Source: Cervus elaphus (lineage: Eukaryota > Chordata > Mammalia > Artiodactyla > Cervidae). From it: a stretch of 64,000 nt of DNA. Numbering within the stretch: the stretch's first letter is position 1; each line of letters opens with the position of its first letter. The stretch is taken from positions 125,089,669 to 125,153,668 of the forward strand of contig NC_057819.1 of the NCBI RefSeq assembly GCF_910594005.1. Reading direction: 5' to 3'. Made by a program: the position numbers and the translations under genes. Shown piece by piece: positions 21,896 through 33,250 of this stretch. The notes below the pieces were generated by a model, which did no database searches, had not been told where the DNA came from, and saw nothing but the letters and a program-made list of their open reading frames with translations.

Positions 21896-22782
21896 CGGCG
21901 GTGGGGAGTAGGAAGAATGAGCAAACAGCAGGCCAGAAATCTGGGAGTCATTTAGATGCCTTCCTCTCACATGTCCGCCACACCGGATCAGTCACCAACC
22001 CTCTTTAATATCTCCTGAAGGTCTCTGCTCCTCTGTACCAGCTGACATTTTCCAGGAGCTCTGGCCGGGTCCCAGACCTCAATTCACACCCAAGACAAAT
22101 ATCTTCGTCTGGCTTTCCTAGGGCCTGGATGTCAACCCCCAAATTTCACACACATCTCCTGAGAAAGCTGGGCCTAAGATAGGATGTCTTCCCACACCTA
22201 ATGTCTTCTAGGTAAGAAGATGACTTGGCTCAGCATCCAATCAGAGCCTGTCTCAACGCAGCATCAACCATCCCTCAGCCCAGCAACCAGCACATCTGCT
22301 CCTGCGCCACCCCCACGCCGGCATCTCCTCTCCACCAGAAAGGAAGCCCTGGGGCTGCCCCTCTCTGCTTCGACATCTGGCGGAAATTCTCCACTTGAGA
22401 TGCTCAGAGCTCTCCAGCTGCTGCAAGAAGTCCTCTGGACTCAGATCCTGAGGTGCCCAGAAAGGAGAAAGCCCCATGTTGGGGTGTCCCCTCTGGCCCC
22501 GATGACCATCAGGATTGTCTAACACATGGCGTCTGCTTTCCTTCCCCAGAAGCCATTCATCACACTCAATTTCCATTTACCAGGCTCCTCCAGTGATGGG
22601 CAGGAGGGAGGCAGAGTGACTTCCCCTTGATAAATGACGTTTGCTCACCAATCCCAGGAACCCAATTCATGTCTAATTTTCCCTTCTTTAATGGGGCAGC
22701 CCCAGCTGGTCTTGGGCCCTCTCTGGCTTCCTCCCAACACGCTAGAGGAAGCAGCAGTGGGGGATAGGCATCCTTTATTAAA

Positions 22783-23212
22783 GGAACTCCAGTCAGGTAA
22801 AGAATTTGCCTGCAAAGCAGGAACTGCAGGAGACGCAGGTTCGATCCCTGGGTTAGGAAGATAACCTGGAGGAGGGCATGGCAACCCACTCAGTATTCTT
22901 TTTGTGCGTGTGTGTGTTTTCCTTTTTGAAAAAAAGTTATTTATTTATTTAATTGGAGGCTAATTACTTTACCATATTGTGGTGGTTTTTGCCATACGTT
23001 GACATGAATCAGCCACATGTGTACACATGTCCCCCGTTCCCGAACCCCCCACCCACCTCCTTCCCCACCCCATCCCTCTGAGTTGTCCCAGAGCACCGGC
23101 TTTGACCCACTCAGTATCCTTGCCTGGAGAATCCCATGGACAGAAGAGCCCGGCGGGCTACGGTCCATGAGGCAAAAAAGAGCCAGACGCAACTGAATCA
23201 ACTGAGCACACA
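22783..23212 (+). repeat. Bov-tA SINE split by an L1_BT insertion
   Basis: The left part (22783-22883) ends CATGGCAACCCACTC. The right part (from 23122) resumes TGCCTGGAGAATCCCATGG and ends AACTGAATCAACTGAGCAC. The missing middle is replaced by L1 sequence flanked by duplicated SINE sequence. Confidence 0.92.
22901..23104 (-). mobile_element. L1_BT-type LINE 3' fragment inserted in a Bov-tA SINE
   Basis: Antisense bovine L1 3' end: T-rich start, then TTTAATTGGAGGCTAATTAC, CACATGTGTACACATGTCC and CCATCCCTCTGAGTTGTCC. The 17-bp target duplication is ACCCACTCAGTATTCTT (22884-22900) and ACCCACTCAGTATCCTT (23105-23121). It is severely 5'-truncated and noncoding. Confidence 0.93.
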
Positions 23213-24639
23213 TGCACGCACACGCTGGTCAACTGGGGGTGAGCTGAGCCTTTCCCAAAAGATGGAGGCATTCTGGCACTCATCTCCCTCACCGAATCTC
23301 CCTCTTTTCCTTTTTCTAAGAAGCTGTTCTCTGGCTTAGAGGAAGAGGGTTTGGGGGTTTATTTGGTTCCCTCCAAAGCCCCAGGCCAGAAATGTCATTG
23401 GAGTCTTCCAGGGCTACTTGCTGATGAACAAGCAAGGGCTTCCTTTGCACTGACTTGGGACCAAACAGCCAAGGAAAGAGGGGCCAGGCTTCCTCCCCAT
23501 CCTGAAACATCTCCATCCTCTCCTGGGGCAACTCACTGTGCCTAGACCAGAAAGAGCTCACCTGGAGCTGAGAGCAGATACTGCCTACATCTCTGCCCAG
23601 GCCCTGCAAACCAGGAGACCACGTGGGATGCAGGCGGCGGGCCTTCGGGGGCACCTGGCCAGCCCAGCCTCCCCAGTGCAAACAAAGATTTCCTTGACTA
23701 GAGCCCTGTCCTTAGATCACCTCCCAGCTGTGAGGCCTCGGGCGGCAGGCTTGCCCCCGCTTTGAGAACCGTGCGAGAGAGAAGAGCCACTGACAGCTCG
23801 TGCCTCGCCGGAGCCCGCGCTGCAGGTGGCCTGGCCCCCGGCCCACTGCCCCGCAGCGGTGACACCCTCGGAGGGCTGACCGCCCCCAAGACGGAGGGTG
23901 GAAGTAGCTGGGAATTCCACAACCACCGCACCATCCCTTTTACAAGCAGCACAACCGTTTTCAATTTTCTGGGACCTGAAAATCACTGCCGTGTTTTACA
24001 GCCATCTCCAGGGGTGGGGCGGGGCGGGGGGAGCTTGGCAAAAGGTAGAACGTTGTCCCACATCTAGTGGCTTCTAAGTCAAGGGTGTAATTTAGCTCAG
24101 CATCCAACAGTCCCGCCGCCTCCTGATCCAGCCCAGACAGCTCTGGCGTGCGCTGGGGAGCGCCTGCCGGCGATGACCACCCGCCTCTCTGCCCCCACTC
24201 TGGCCCACCCTGTCTCCCCGTGTTTACCCTGCGTGACCTCCCCTTTAGAGACAGGTGTTTTCCAGACTGTGTCCTCAGCCCTCAGCCCCTCTCACTCCAA
24301 ACGCTTTCTGCCCGTCTTTTCCTGTACGATGGCTTCAGCAAACGGCTCCTCAATCCTTGTCCCCAGCAGGCGTCCCTGACCACCAAGCTCTGGGCCTGCT
24401 CTCTCCAGAACAGTGGCCTCTGGCCCCTGGGGCCAGATACATGAATGACAACTAAACAAAGTGAAAATTTCCATTCTCCGTCACTCAAGCACGTCTTACA
24501 CGGCTACCCTCTTGGACAGCACAGCTGGGAGGACACATCCATGGTCGCAAAGTCCTACTGGACAGGGCTGGTCTGGACCCAGGTGTCCAGCTGTCTTCAG
24601 ACCAGGTCTCCTCACTCTGTTGAATGCTCGAGCCCCTGG

Positions 24640-25210
24640 TTAGTTCACTGTCTTCTCCCTTGGCCCCCACCAGCCCTGCTCCTACTCCTGCACGTACAAC
24701 TGTTCACACAGGGGCCCCAGGCTGGCACCTGGGAGACCCCTAGACCCCTGCTTCTCCTGCACCATCACCAGGCCTCCTGAAGGTCTTCTCTCCCCATCTA
24801 GGTTGCCATCACCGCTTTTCTCTCAGTCCTGCACTTGTATCGCCTCTCCTCTGCCTTCCAAACTGCTTGCCAGAGGCCACTTTCAAACCTGCACATCTGA
24901 ATGCCACCCTTGGCCCCAAAGGCTTCCCATGAAAATAAAGGAAATGTTTAAACTCTTGAGTTTCACCATCTAGCTCCCGTCTCATCTCTGGCCCCTTCAT
25001 CCCCATCCCTGCACCTGTATCCTTCACGCCAGCCACCTAGAGCCACCGGGAGTCCCAACACAAGTCACACCACGTCTCATTCTCCATCTCTTTCTCCTGC
25101 CACCTTCCCCGTCGCCGTGTCCTTCAGAGCCCAGCCCGATGCCACCTCCTCCAGGAAGTCTCCTCCCCTAGCATCTGGCACAGAGTGGCTTCCTTGTCTG
25201 GTCCGCTCAC
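24640..25210 (+). repeat. Possible L2 LINE remnant
   Basis: CTGCACCTGTATCCTTCACG, GCCACCTCCTCCAGGAAGTC and AGCATCTGGCACAGAGTGG follow the style of L2 3' sequence, but divergence is high. Confidence 0.35.
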
Positions 25211-25529
25211 AGGCCAGGAGGTCCTCACACACAGGAGATGCATCTCATTTCACACGCGTCCCAGGTCTGACTGAATTCCACGCTCCATTTCAGGCCTTCT
25301 CAAGTAACAGAGCCATCATCCAAAGAGGACTCAAGCCAGTGTGTTCAGATCTCTAATTCGGAACTTGGGTGGTCTGTGGTGGGGGGGAAGGGAAGTGGGG
25401 AGAGTGACCAAGGACACACTAATACGTGTCGTCAGAATGCTGAATCCTGGTGTGACCAGGTAGCCATCTTTGCCTCAAATGCTCCTCTTATCAGCACTCA
25501 GAAAGCCTTTTGCTTCAAAAAAAAGAGTT

Positions 25530-25836
25530 ACGGGCTTCCCTGGTGGTCCAGCGGTTAAGAATCTGCCTGCCAATGTAGGAGACACAGGTTCCATCCCTGG
25601 TCCGGGAAGACCCCATGTGCCACGGGGCAACTAAGCCCATGTGCCATGACTGAGCCCGCGTGCTGTAGCTACTGAAGCCACATTCCTGGAGCCTGTGCAC
25701 AATGAGAGGAGCCACCACGAGGAGAAGCCCATGGACCCCAATGAAGAGTAGCCCCTACTCACCACAACTAGGGAGAGCCCAAGAGCAGCTACAAAGATCC
25801 AAAAAGAAAAAAAATTAAAAAGAAGAATAAGAGTTG
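25530..25836 (+). repeat. CHR-type SINE, long form
   Basis: Head GGGCTTCCCTGGTGGTCCAG and internal CCATCCCTGGTCCGGGAAGA, with repeated GAAGCC-type motifs and an A-rich tail ending near 25836. AAGAGTT occurs at both edges. Confidence 0.9.
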
Positions 25837-26984
25837 CAACCCACTGCCTCCATCAACCAAAGTTACAAGCCACCTCAAGATCCTGCAAAAGCCGTCTAAT
25901 CAAATGATGGTACGTCCACACAATGGAAAACTGAAAACAAGGTGGTTGGTCAGGGCGGCAAACTCAAGTGCCTTTAGCCATCGACCGTGGTCTTGGGTAT
26001 AATGTCATAGGAAGGGGTGGAGATTGCGACAAACCAGGAAACACATGCTCCCTTTAAAGGCATTTAAATAAACAAATAAATGATGCTGGGAGGTGGGCAA
26101 CTTCAGCCAGCAGCACCAAGGACTGACCTCTGTCAACAGATGAGTATTTACGGGCATGAAAAGATGTTCATAAAATGCTGATGAGTTTTAAATGCAGGTT
26201 GAAAACAAACGTATGTAAAAACACATCCACACACGCACACAGTAACTGCAGAGATCCGAAGGCCACCCACCTGGCTGCTAACAGCAATTATCTCCGTGTG
26301 ATGAAAATATGGATGTTTGCCATTTTCTTATTTTAGTGTCTCTGGGGTTTTCCCCTATAATAGTCACATATTTTTTTCACATTAAGTACACATTATTTTC
26401 CACTTAGAAAAATGACAAATAAGCCCCACCCCGGGGATTGAGAGAGCATTTTGTTTATTCTGAGGAATCTGAGTCTATGCGAGGGAAAGGAGAATGGGGG
26501 AGGGGCTTGGGGACGCCGTGGCAAGTTTGGGGCTCAAGCCAGACTGTGTGGAATATAAATTGTCGTCGTGCTGAAGTCCCATGTTCTTTCACAAGTGTGT
26601 GCTGAGTGTCTGCTGAGCACTGGGAAGAGGGCTGGGTTCTAGCAATGTGATGGAGAAAGAAGAAGACACAGCACTCCGATCAGGCAGCAGAACCCTGGAG
26701 CTACCGTGGATACCGGTTATGCAGGAAGGAGAAGGCACCGGAGCGGGGCTAGAATCAGGCCAGCCAAAGAGAACATGTTCTCCAGGAGCAGGGGATTTGT
26801 TCTGCCTTTCACACACCAGTCACTGGTGATTCGCTCCTGAAGGAGGCTGCCTGCAGCCATCAAACAGGAGGAAATGGAGAAGAACCCGTGAGCCCATCGT
26901 CAGGCATGGTCAGGCGTGTTAGTGGGCCCGTGAGCAGCCCTGTCAATTACCAGAGATTGCTTCTAAAAAGCTCTCCCGCAACCA

Positions 26985-27190
26985 CTGGTTAGGCACCTGC
27001 TGTGTGCTGGGCTCTGGGCACACGCCTTACGGAGGCTACTGCCCTTGACCCCTACAGCCACTTCGATTTCTCCAAGGAACCAATGGGCTCAAAGTCAGGG
27101 AGTCACCCACTCAGGCCCTGCTGTGGCAGATGCTACAACTCAGGTGAGACCCGGGTGTGTCTGACAGCAGAGCTCCTGCCGCTGTGCCTC
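26985..27190 (-). repeat. MIR SINE (antisense)
   Basis: Starts TTAGGCACCTGCTGTGTGCT and continues through CAAAGTCAGGGAGTCACCC. It resembles the reverse complement of MIR, with moderate divergence. Confidence 0.6.
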
Positions 27191-27556
27191 AAGGGGGACA
27201 GGTAGGATGCCAGGTAGGATGAGCTGGTTCTACCAAACCACGATCCAGGGGCACCGCCCCCCCACCCGCCACCGCTGCCCCTGCTGGGCAGGCATCTACT
27301 TGCTTAGTTCACTCGGTTACTGCGGGAACAGCAGCAGCGGCCCCAGGCCCTGCGGAAACTATCCACCAGCTGAACCCTTGTGTCCATCCCTCCAGCAGTG
27401 CTGAGGGCCTGTCCCAGGCCCAGCACCATGCGGGGAACCAGGGCATCCCTGATAATTGTCTCATCAAAGTGATATGCTAAGATCTCCTGGGGCCGCGTCT
27501 TGATGCCCACTGCTGAAGCTGAACTCCTTTGGGTTTAGACACAGAATCACCAGGAA

Positions 27557-27567
27557 CCCCCCCCCCC
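27557..27567 (+). repeat. 11-base C homopolymer
   Basis: A run of 11 C between CAGGAA and TCACTGAA. It is G-rich on the C1QTNF1 transcript. Run length may be uncertain in the assembly. Confidence 0.85.
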
Positions 27568-27814
27568 TCACTGAATGGAAGGGCGTGGGGGCTGTGGCCC
27601 ATGAATGTAGATGTTGAGGGCACTGTTCTTGCAGGTTAGAGAGCTAACGGTGCATGGGTGAGGTCTGGAGGGGAGGGAAGGAGGAAGCACACAACTCCTG
27701 GGGATGGTGAACGTCCCACCCCGATCCCCATGCCCTCTGATGCTCAGAAGCAACGGGGTCTGAGGCTGAGTGCAGCTAGCAGCGGGGAATGGTGTTAGAG
27801 AATCGACGTTGGGG

Positions 27815-27938
27815 GACTTCCCTGGAAGTCCAGGGGCTAAGACTCTGTGCTGCTAATGCAGGGGGTACAGGTTCGATCCCTAGTCAGGGAGCTAGGATCC
27901 TGCATGCTGCATGGAGCGGCCAAAAAAATAATAATAAT
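27815..27938 (+). repeat. CHR-type SINE with 14-bp target duplication
   Basis: Head GACTTCCCTGGAAGTCCAGG and tail (AAT)n. AATCGACGTTGGGG (27801-27814) and AATCGACATTGGGG (27939-27952) flank it. Confidence 0.93.
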
Positions 27939-28218
27939 AATCGACATTGGGGATGGACTGAGTGTGCCCTGTGTCTGCCTATCCCTCAGAGGTTGCCTGG
28001 GGTCAGGTGTGGGGGCCCCAGAGGAGAGGTCCCTGCAGAGAGGGAACCAGGAGAAGAATACAGTATCAGGAGGGAACAGAAGTGGAAAGGACAAGCATCG
28101 AACTCCAGCACAGCTCCCCAGCTTCCCAGGCCTGGCTCTGCTTGCTCCATGGGGGACATTCTCAGGGTCTCTTCCTCATGGGTCTACCCAGATTACAGAA
28201 CCATGGGTCTTGTTCTCA

Positions 28219-28428
28219 CGTGAAAGTGTGAGTCGCTTAGTCGTGTCTGACTGTTTGCAACCCCATGGACTGTAGCCCACCAGGCTACTCTGTCCATGGG
28301 ATTCTCCAGGCAAGAATACTGGAGTGGGTAGCCAGATCCTTCTCCAGGGGATCTTCCCGACCCAGGGATGGAACCCAGGTCTCTCACATTGCAGGCAGAT
28401 TCTACCACGTGAGCCACCAAGGAAGCCC
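28219..28428 (-). repeat. Bov-tA SINE (antisense) with 10-bp target duplication
   Basis: CTTGTTCTCA at 28209-28218 and 28429-28438 brackets a well-conserved copy with GTCGCTTAGTCGTGTCTGAC and GAGCCACCAAGGAAGCCC. Confidence 0.95.
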
Positions 28429-28467
28429 CTTGTTCTCATAACTATGTCTTAAATAGAGGGAGGAAGG

Positions 28468-28587
28468 GAACTTCCCTGGTGCTCCAATGGTTAAGACTGT
28501 GCTCTTCCACTGCAAAGGGCACGGGTTTGATCCCTGGTCAGGGAACTAAGATCCTGCATGATGCACTGTGCAGCCAAAAAAAAAAAG
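28468..28587 (+). repeat. CHR-type SINE
   Basis: Head GAACTTCCCTGGTGCTCCAA, internal GATCCCTGGTCAGGGAACTA and an A11 tail. Confidence 0.92.
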
Positions 28588-30403
28588 GCAGTGGGGAGAA
28601 GTGGAAGGTGGGGGATAGATGTCCTGAATGCTGGAAAACCTGAGAGCCAGGGCCACTCCGAACCCCACCCAGATCCACCCATCTCTCACCAGAACTCACT
28701 TCAGACTCTTCACAAGCAGAAAGAGTCCAAGTGTTTCCGAGCATACCCCAGTCACCCACCCTGACCACCAGCCTCAGAACCTGCAGGCAGAGGGGCAGAG
28801 CCCAGCCCAGCCAACGTCTGGCTTGCACCCGCCCGCAGCTCCACCAGGGCTGGCAGTCTTCCCAGGCGAGGCCCTTTTCCTGTGCTGGTCCCCAGGGCAG
28901 AGGGCGGCTGGTAACCAGATGTCCCCACTTGCGGAGGGGGTGCAAGGGAGGCAAAGGGTTTGGGGCCTTCCCCCAAGTGGGATCCTCCAGTGGCCAACAG
29001 CAACATCAGGCCCAGCACAAGGCAGCACGAACCTGGTGTCCACAGGCTCCCCACAGCCCCACGGCCTGGCCCGCCTGTCTGCCTCCCTTCCCATCCTGCG
29101 GCCCTGTCCCTAGCCTCCTGCCCTACTCCGTCTCATTTCAAGGAAAATTTCTACACAAGCCAGGGTGGTGGTCAGGCAGGGAAGTGGTCAGACATGGAGG
29201 AGCAGGCAGGCCCAAAGCGCTCCTGATGGCCATCCTGAATGGGACAGGAAGCCGGGACAGGACTGCCTGTGCTGTCCACAGCTGGAGAGGGGTTCACTCC
29301 AAAGCCCCCTGGGCAGGCCAGGGACAGCTGGGTGGGCAGTGGGGGCCTCCCACACCCATTCCGCTTTGAGCTCAGTCCTGGGAAGCAAGCGTGGGCAAGG
29401 ACGAGGGGCTTCACAGGGTCTGAGAGTTGCTTCTGCCTCCAACTGCTCAGGCACTGCTCGGTTGCAGCCTTGACGAGGACCCAGGGATAAAGATGCCCCC
29501 AAAAGTCTCAAGAGCTCCCACGCCTGCTCACGGCACCAAGCCACTCTCCAAGAGGCAGGAAGATGAAGGTCAGAGGTCACAGGCCGCAGTGGCAAAAGTT
29601 TCACCATGGGCTTGGGGAGGAGGGGAAGAGCCAGTGTGCCCGCTTCTGCATGTCTGTAGTTAAGTGCAGAGCTGGTCCTGCCAGGCCGGGGATGCCCAGG
29701 CGGGGCCCCAGGGATCCTGAATCCTGGGAACCAGGGGACCGGCTCCTTGGGCTACCCCGAGAGCACGGAAGGAAGCACCTGTTCAGGCTCTGATGGTCCT
29801 TTTCCAAATCCTTCTCTATGTGAGCAGGTGGTCCCTCGCACTGTGGGAGAGGTCAGTTCAAGGAGATGTCGAGAGTCCCATCCAGGAAGCTGCCCTGTCT
29901 CATTTGACTTTATGAGAAGGCAGACTTCAGCAGGTAAAAACGGGAAGAAAATAATTAGCCTTAGCACACGTGGTAGTTAAACCACCAAGATGAAGTGTCC
30001 TGGGATGCCATCGCCCCCACTGAAGGTCGCTGGGCTCTCAGAGCGGGGGGACAAGGTTGCTTCCAAAACAACCATTTCTCTCTCTAGTGGCTGAGCAGGC
30101 AGAGTTACCTTAAGTTGTCAGCAGAATGTGGGGACCATAATAGAAGGGAAACTTTCTATTCTTCCTCTACTTTGCAAACTACCACCTCTCGCCCACGATC
30201 CTGGAGCCTCAGCCACCCCCAGCTCCGGGAACAGGGGCCCACACAAGGGTCCGGCCCGGGAAGACAAAAACCCAATGACAAGCTCACATCCAGTGAGGGC
30301 GCCCAGCAGCACGACTGTATCTATGAAATTCTTTTCATCTTTGTTTTGATGGGTAAAGTTCAATGCCAGAATACTTGGTTTATGAGTCATGCTAATTACA
30401 GCT

Positions 30404-30460
30404 GGGGCGGGGGGGGGGGGGGGGGGGGGGGGGCGGGGCGGGGCGGTGGGTGGAGGGAAG
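30404..30460 (+). repeat. G-run (25 G) plus G-tract cluster
   Basis: Twenty-five consecutive G at 30409-30433, followed by GGGG, GGGG, GGTGGG and GGAGGG tracts. There is strong G-quadruplex potential on the plus strand, and poly(C) on the C1QTNF1 pre-mRNA. Confidence 0.9.
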
Positions 30461-30879
30461 GGAGAGAGGCACCAGGAAGAACAACAGAAAGAAGCATGTT
30501 CCAAAAGAATTATGCTGTGCTGGTTGCCCTGAATAGGGAGGTTACATCTCAGGAATGAGGCGGGAGTTGCCTGCAGGCTTCCCGGGGCCATGTCGGCTTT
30601 CTCAGCTCCCACCTGCGAGCGTGCCCCTCGCTGGCTGGCTGCACCTGCCCCAGATGGGCAGTGGTGTCCTCTGGCTGAAAGACAGTCCATCTAAGGCCTC
30701 TAGCACCTGCATTTCTCTGTCCCCCTGACCCGCTGCTCACTTTGGCATCCCAAGAGACTCAAGGTGAGAGAAGGAAGGGGGAGCAAGAGATCCAGAGGAG
30801 AGGGCCAGAGTCCCTGGGAAGCAGAACCTGGCTGTCCTGGCCCCAAGGAACTTTCTCTGTGGGCAGCTGGGAAATGGAA

Positions 30880-31135
30880 ATCTGCAAACTTGAGAAGCTT
30901 AGGTTTTCCAGCCTCCGTTTGGAAAGATGCACATCCTTGAGCAAGTCATATCCCTCTTCTGGGCACAGAGATGCAGGCCTCGGGTCCTCCACCTACTGCC
31001 TCTGGGCAAGCCACGGTCTCTCTGAGCTTATCAGGGATGACAGTGCCATTGGTAGGATTGTTGAGAATCAGCATTTGCTCATTGCTTACTGTGTGGGAAA
31101 CACATACACACGCGCGTGCGCTATCATCATTTATA
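30880..31135 (+). repeat. MIR SINE remnant
   Basis: TCTGGGCAAGCCACGGTCTC, TGAGCTTATCAGGGATGACA and TTGCTTACTGTGTGGG match the core and tail order of MIR. It ends in a short CA/CG dinucleotide stretch. Confidence 0.5.
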
Positions 31136-31230
31136 CTGCTACTATTATTGTTGGGTCATCCCTAAGCTCCTCTTAGCGCTCAGGTTAAGGAGAGTAGAGA
31201 AGGGTGGAAGAGGACAGCTCAACCCTCTGG

Positions 31231-31335
31231 TTCCCCATCTCCCTTTCATCTGTATGTTTCAGTCCCCCATCTCCCTTTCATCTGTATGTTTCAGTCCCCC
31301 ATCTCCCCTTCACCTGTATATTTCAGTCCCCCTGT
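31231..31335 (+). repeat. 32-bp minisatellite, three copies
   Basis: The unit carries CCCCATCTCCCTTTCATCTG and TATGTTTCAGTC. The CAT of CCCCATCT recurs at exact 32-base spacing (A at 31237, 31269 and 31301). The third copy is diverged (CACCTGTATATTTCAG) and a fourth is vestigial. Confidence 0.92.
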
Positions 31336-32237
31336 GTGAACACAGTTCACCTGTGTGTTTCCAGCCTCTCTGGTCAGCAGGGACAGTGAGCAGGCCTCGT
31401 GGAGCATGTACTTCTTCCCCGGCCTCTCCCGGCAGCACACACAGTCAAGTGCCTCTATGTGTGACCTTGCACGTGGGGCTGTCCGCGTGCTTCCCTGAAC
31501 TATAAAAAGCAAAGGCCCAGCAGCCTCTGAGGACCTCACATCCTCCCCCCGGGGACCCAGGATGTAGCTGGCGGTTGAGAAAACTCAGTTTCTCAGGACA
31601 CTCCCCATTTTCAAAGCTTGGAAGGAGGAAACTCCTAGTGTGCCAAACTGCCTCCGTTCTTAGAAACCAAATGAAAGAGAGAAGAGACAGGAACAAGTCA
31701 CAGAGCAGTCCTCCCTCCCGAGGGGGTCAGCCTGAAGCACGCTGGGGTCCCAGGGAAGACACGGCAGCCGTGTGCGGCGGGGCCCAGGCTCACATGACAT
31801 GTGTGCCCTGGACAGGTGGGCTCACACCGGTGCTACGGAGATGCCTGGCACTTGGTGCTGCACCGAGAGGCATGTGCCGTCCGGAGGCTTAAGGGCAGCT
31901 CAGCAACTCCAGCCCCAACCAGGGCCACCTTCGTGGTGCCGGCAGACCAGAGGGTCCCCGGGAAAGGGACGTTATTTTTTCCTGTCCAGACTGGATCCCT
32001 TCCAGGAACACCAAAGCCATTAGATGCAGGGGCCAAAGTCAGCATTCCCTGTTCTGTATGGGGTCCAAGTTGCCCACAGGCAAGGCTGGCTCTCATGTGA
32101 GCCAGGAGCTATTGGGGCAGGGGCTCCCCACCAGGAGTAGGGGGGACTTGGGTATCATTCCTTTCCTTTTCACACCCCGAGAAGAGTGAAGCAATGTAAA
32201 CATGCCACAAAAATCAAGGGAGGTCCAATCATTCCCA

Positions 32238-32459
32238 GGGGCTTCCCAGGTGGCTCAGTGGTAAAGAATCCGCCTGCCAATGCAAGACACACGGGTTCCA
32301 TACGTGAGTCTCGAAGATCCCCTGGAGGCGGAAATGGCAACCCACTCCAGTATTCTTGCCTGGGAAATCCAATGGACAGAGGAGCTTGGCAGGCTACAGT
32401 CCATGGGGTCGCAAAGAGTCAGACACCACTTAGGGACTAAAACAAACAAACAAAACCAG
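32238..32459 (+). repeat. Bov-tA SINE with 9-bp target duplication
   Basis: TCATTCCCA at 32229-32237 and 32460-32468 flanks a copy with GGGGCTTCCCAGGTGGCTC and AACAAACAAACAAAACC at its end. It lies about 300 bp downstream of the candidate C1QTNF1 5' exon. Confidence 0.94.
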
Positions 32460-32749
32460 TCATTCCCAACAGCATCTGCCACGGAGCCTCCTGCTTCCTG
32501 GTCACAGAGGGAGACCACAGCCACGGCTCTCCGTGGCATCTCCACCAAGGCAGGCAGCAGCAGGAACCCGCACCGGACCCTTCCTGCAACTTGTCTTTCT
32601 GCCTCTTGGCGACAAGTGCCCCCGACCCCTCCCACCACGCTCCTCGCCCGCTGCCAGCCCCAGTCAAGGTACCGGTTCTCTGAGTATGCTGAAGCCAGAA
32701 AAAGGAGCTCTGGGCCCCACTACCCTCGCCCCCGCACACACACCCCGCC

Positions 32750-33250
32750 CACCAGGCCACCTACCGCCAACCACCGGCGTCCGGGAGCGAGCGGGGCGCC
32801 CGCGTTCTCCCCGCGGCCTCTCTTACAGCATCTCCCAGCGGCGGAGCCTCCTCCCAGCCAGGTCGAGGGAAGACCAGACTTGTCGAAGGAGAGAGCAAGC
32901 AGGAAGGAAAAAAAAAAAGAGTCCTCCGGAACAGAGGGCCCCGAAAGTTTGCGGGGGAGAGGGGTGGGAGCGGAGGTGGTGCAGGCAACAGCCGACCCCT
33001 TCCCAGCACCTGGATCGCCTGGACTCCGAGGTCTCTTTGACCAGAAGCGGAAACGCGGTTTCTCGAAAGTAGAGGAAGAGCCGAAGAAAGCGGGACAGAC
33101 GTGTAAGGAGCAAATCCCGGCCAGATGTGAGCGGCCGCGGAGCCTCGAACGCTCCCAGCGCATTTTATCCAAACAGCAGCCGCCGAGGATTAACTGTGTG
33201 TGTGCCCGGGGGGAGCGCCCGCGCTGCCCTCCTCCTGGCCACCCTGGGAG
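32750..33250 (-). promoter_or_regulatory. C1QTNF1: CpG-rich candidate C1QTNF1 promoter and 5' exon
   Basis: A CpG-dense block in an otherwise CpG-poor region, placed as expected for the C1QTNF1 start. On the minus strand there is a TATA-like GGATAAAATG at 33161-33170, suggesting initiation near 33135. Possible splice donors are GCT/GTAAGA (GT at 32825-32826) and GCG/GTAGGT (GT at 32763-32764). No protein evidence supports a specific exon boundary, so the 5' exon is inferred. Confidence 0.5.

Larger units (their letters stand above)
16073..32826 (-). other. C1QTNF1: C1QTNF1 first intron (long, repeat-bearing)
   Basis: Inferred as the intron between the first coding exon and the candidate 5' exon near 32.83-33.14 kb. 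Its right end depends on which donor is used. Contents are listed separately. Stretches with nothing nameable are 16541-18015, 19680-21150, 21896-22780, 23215-24640, 25837-26980, 27195-27800, 28590-30400 and 31340-32228. Confidence 0.55.
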
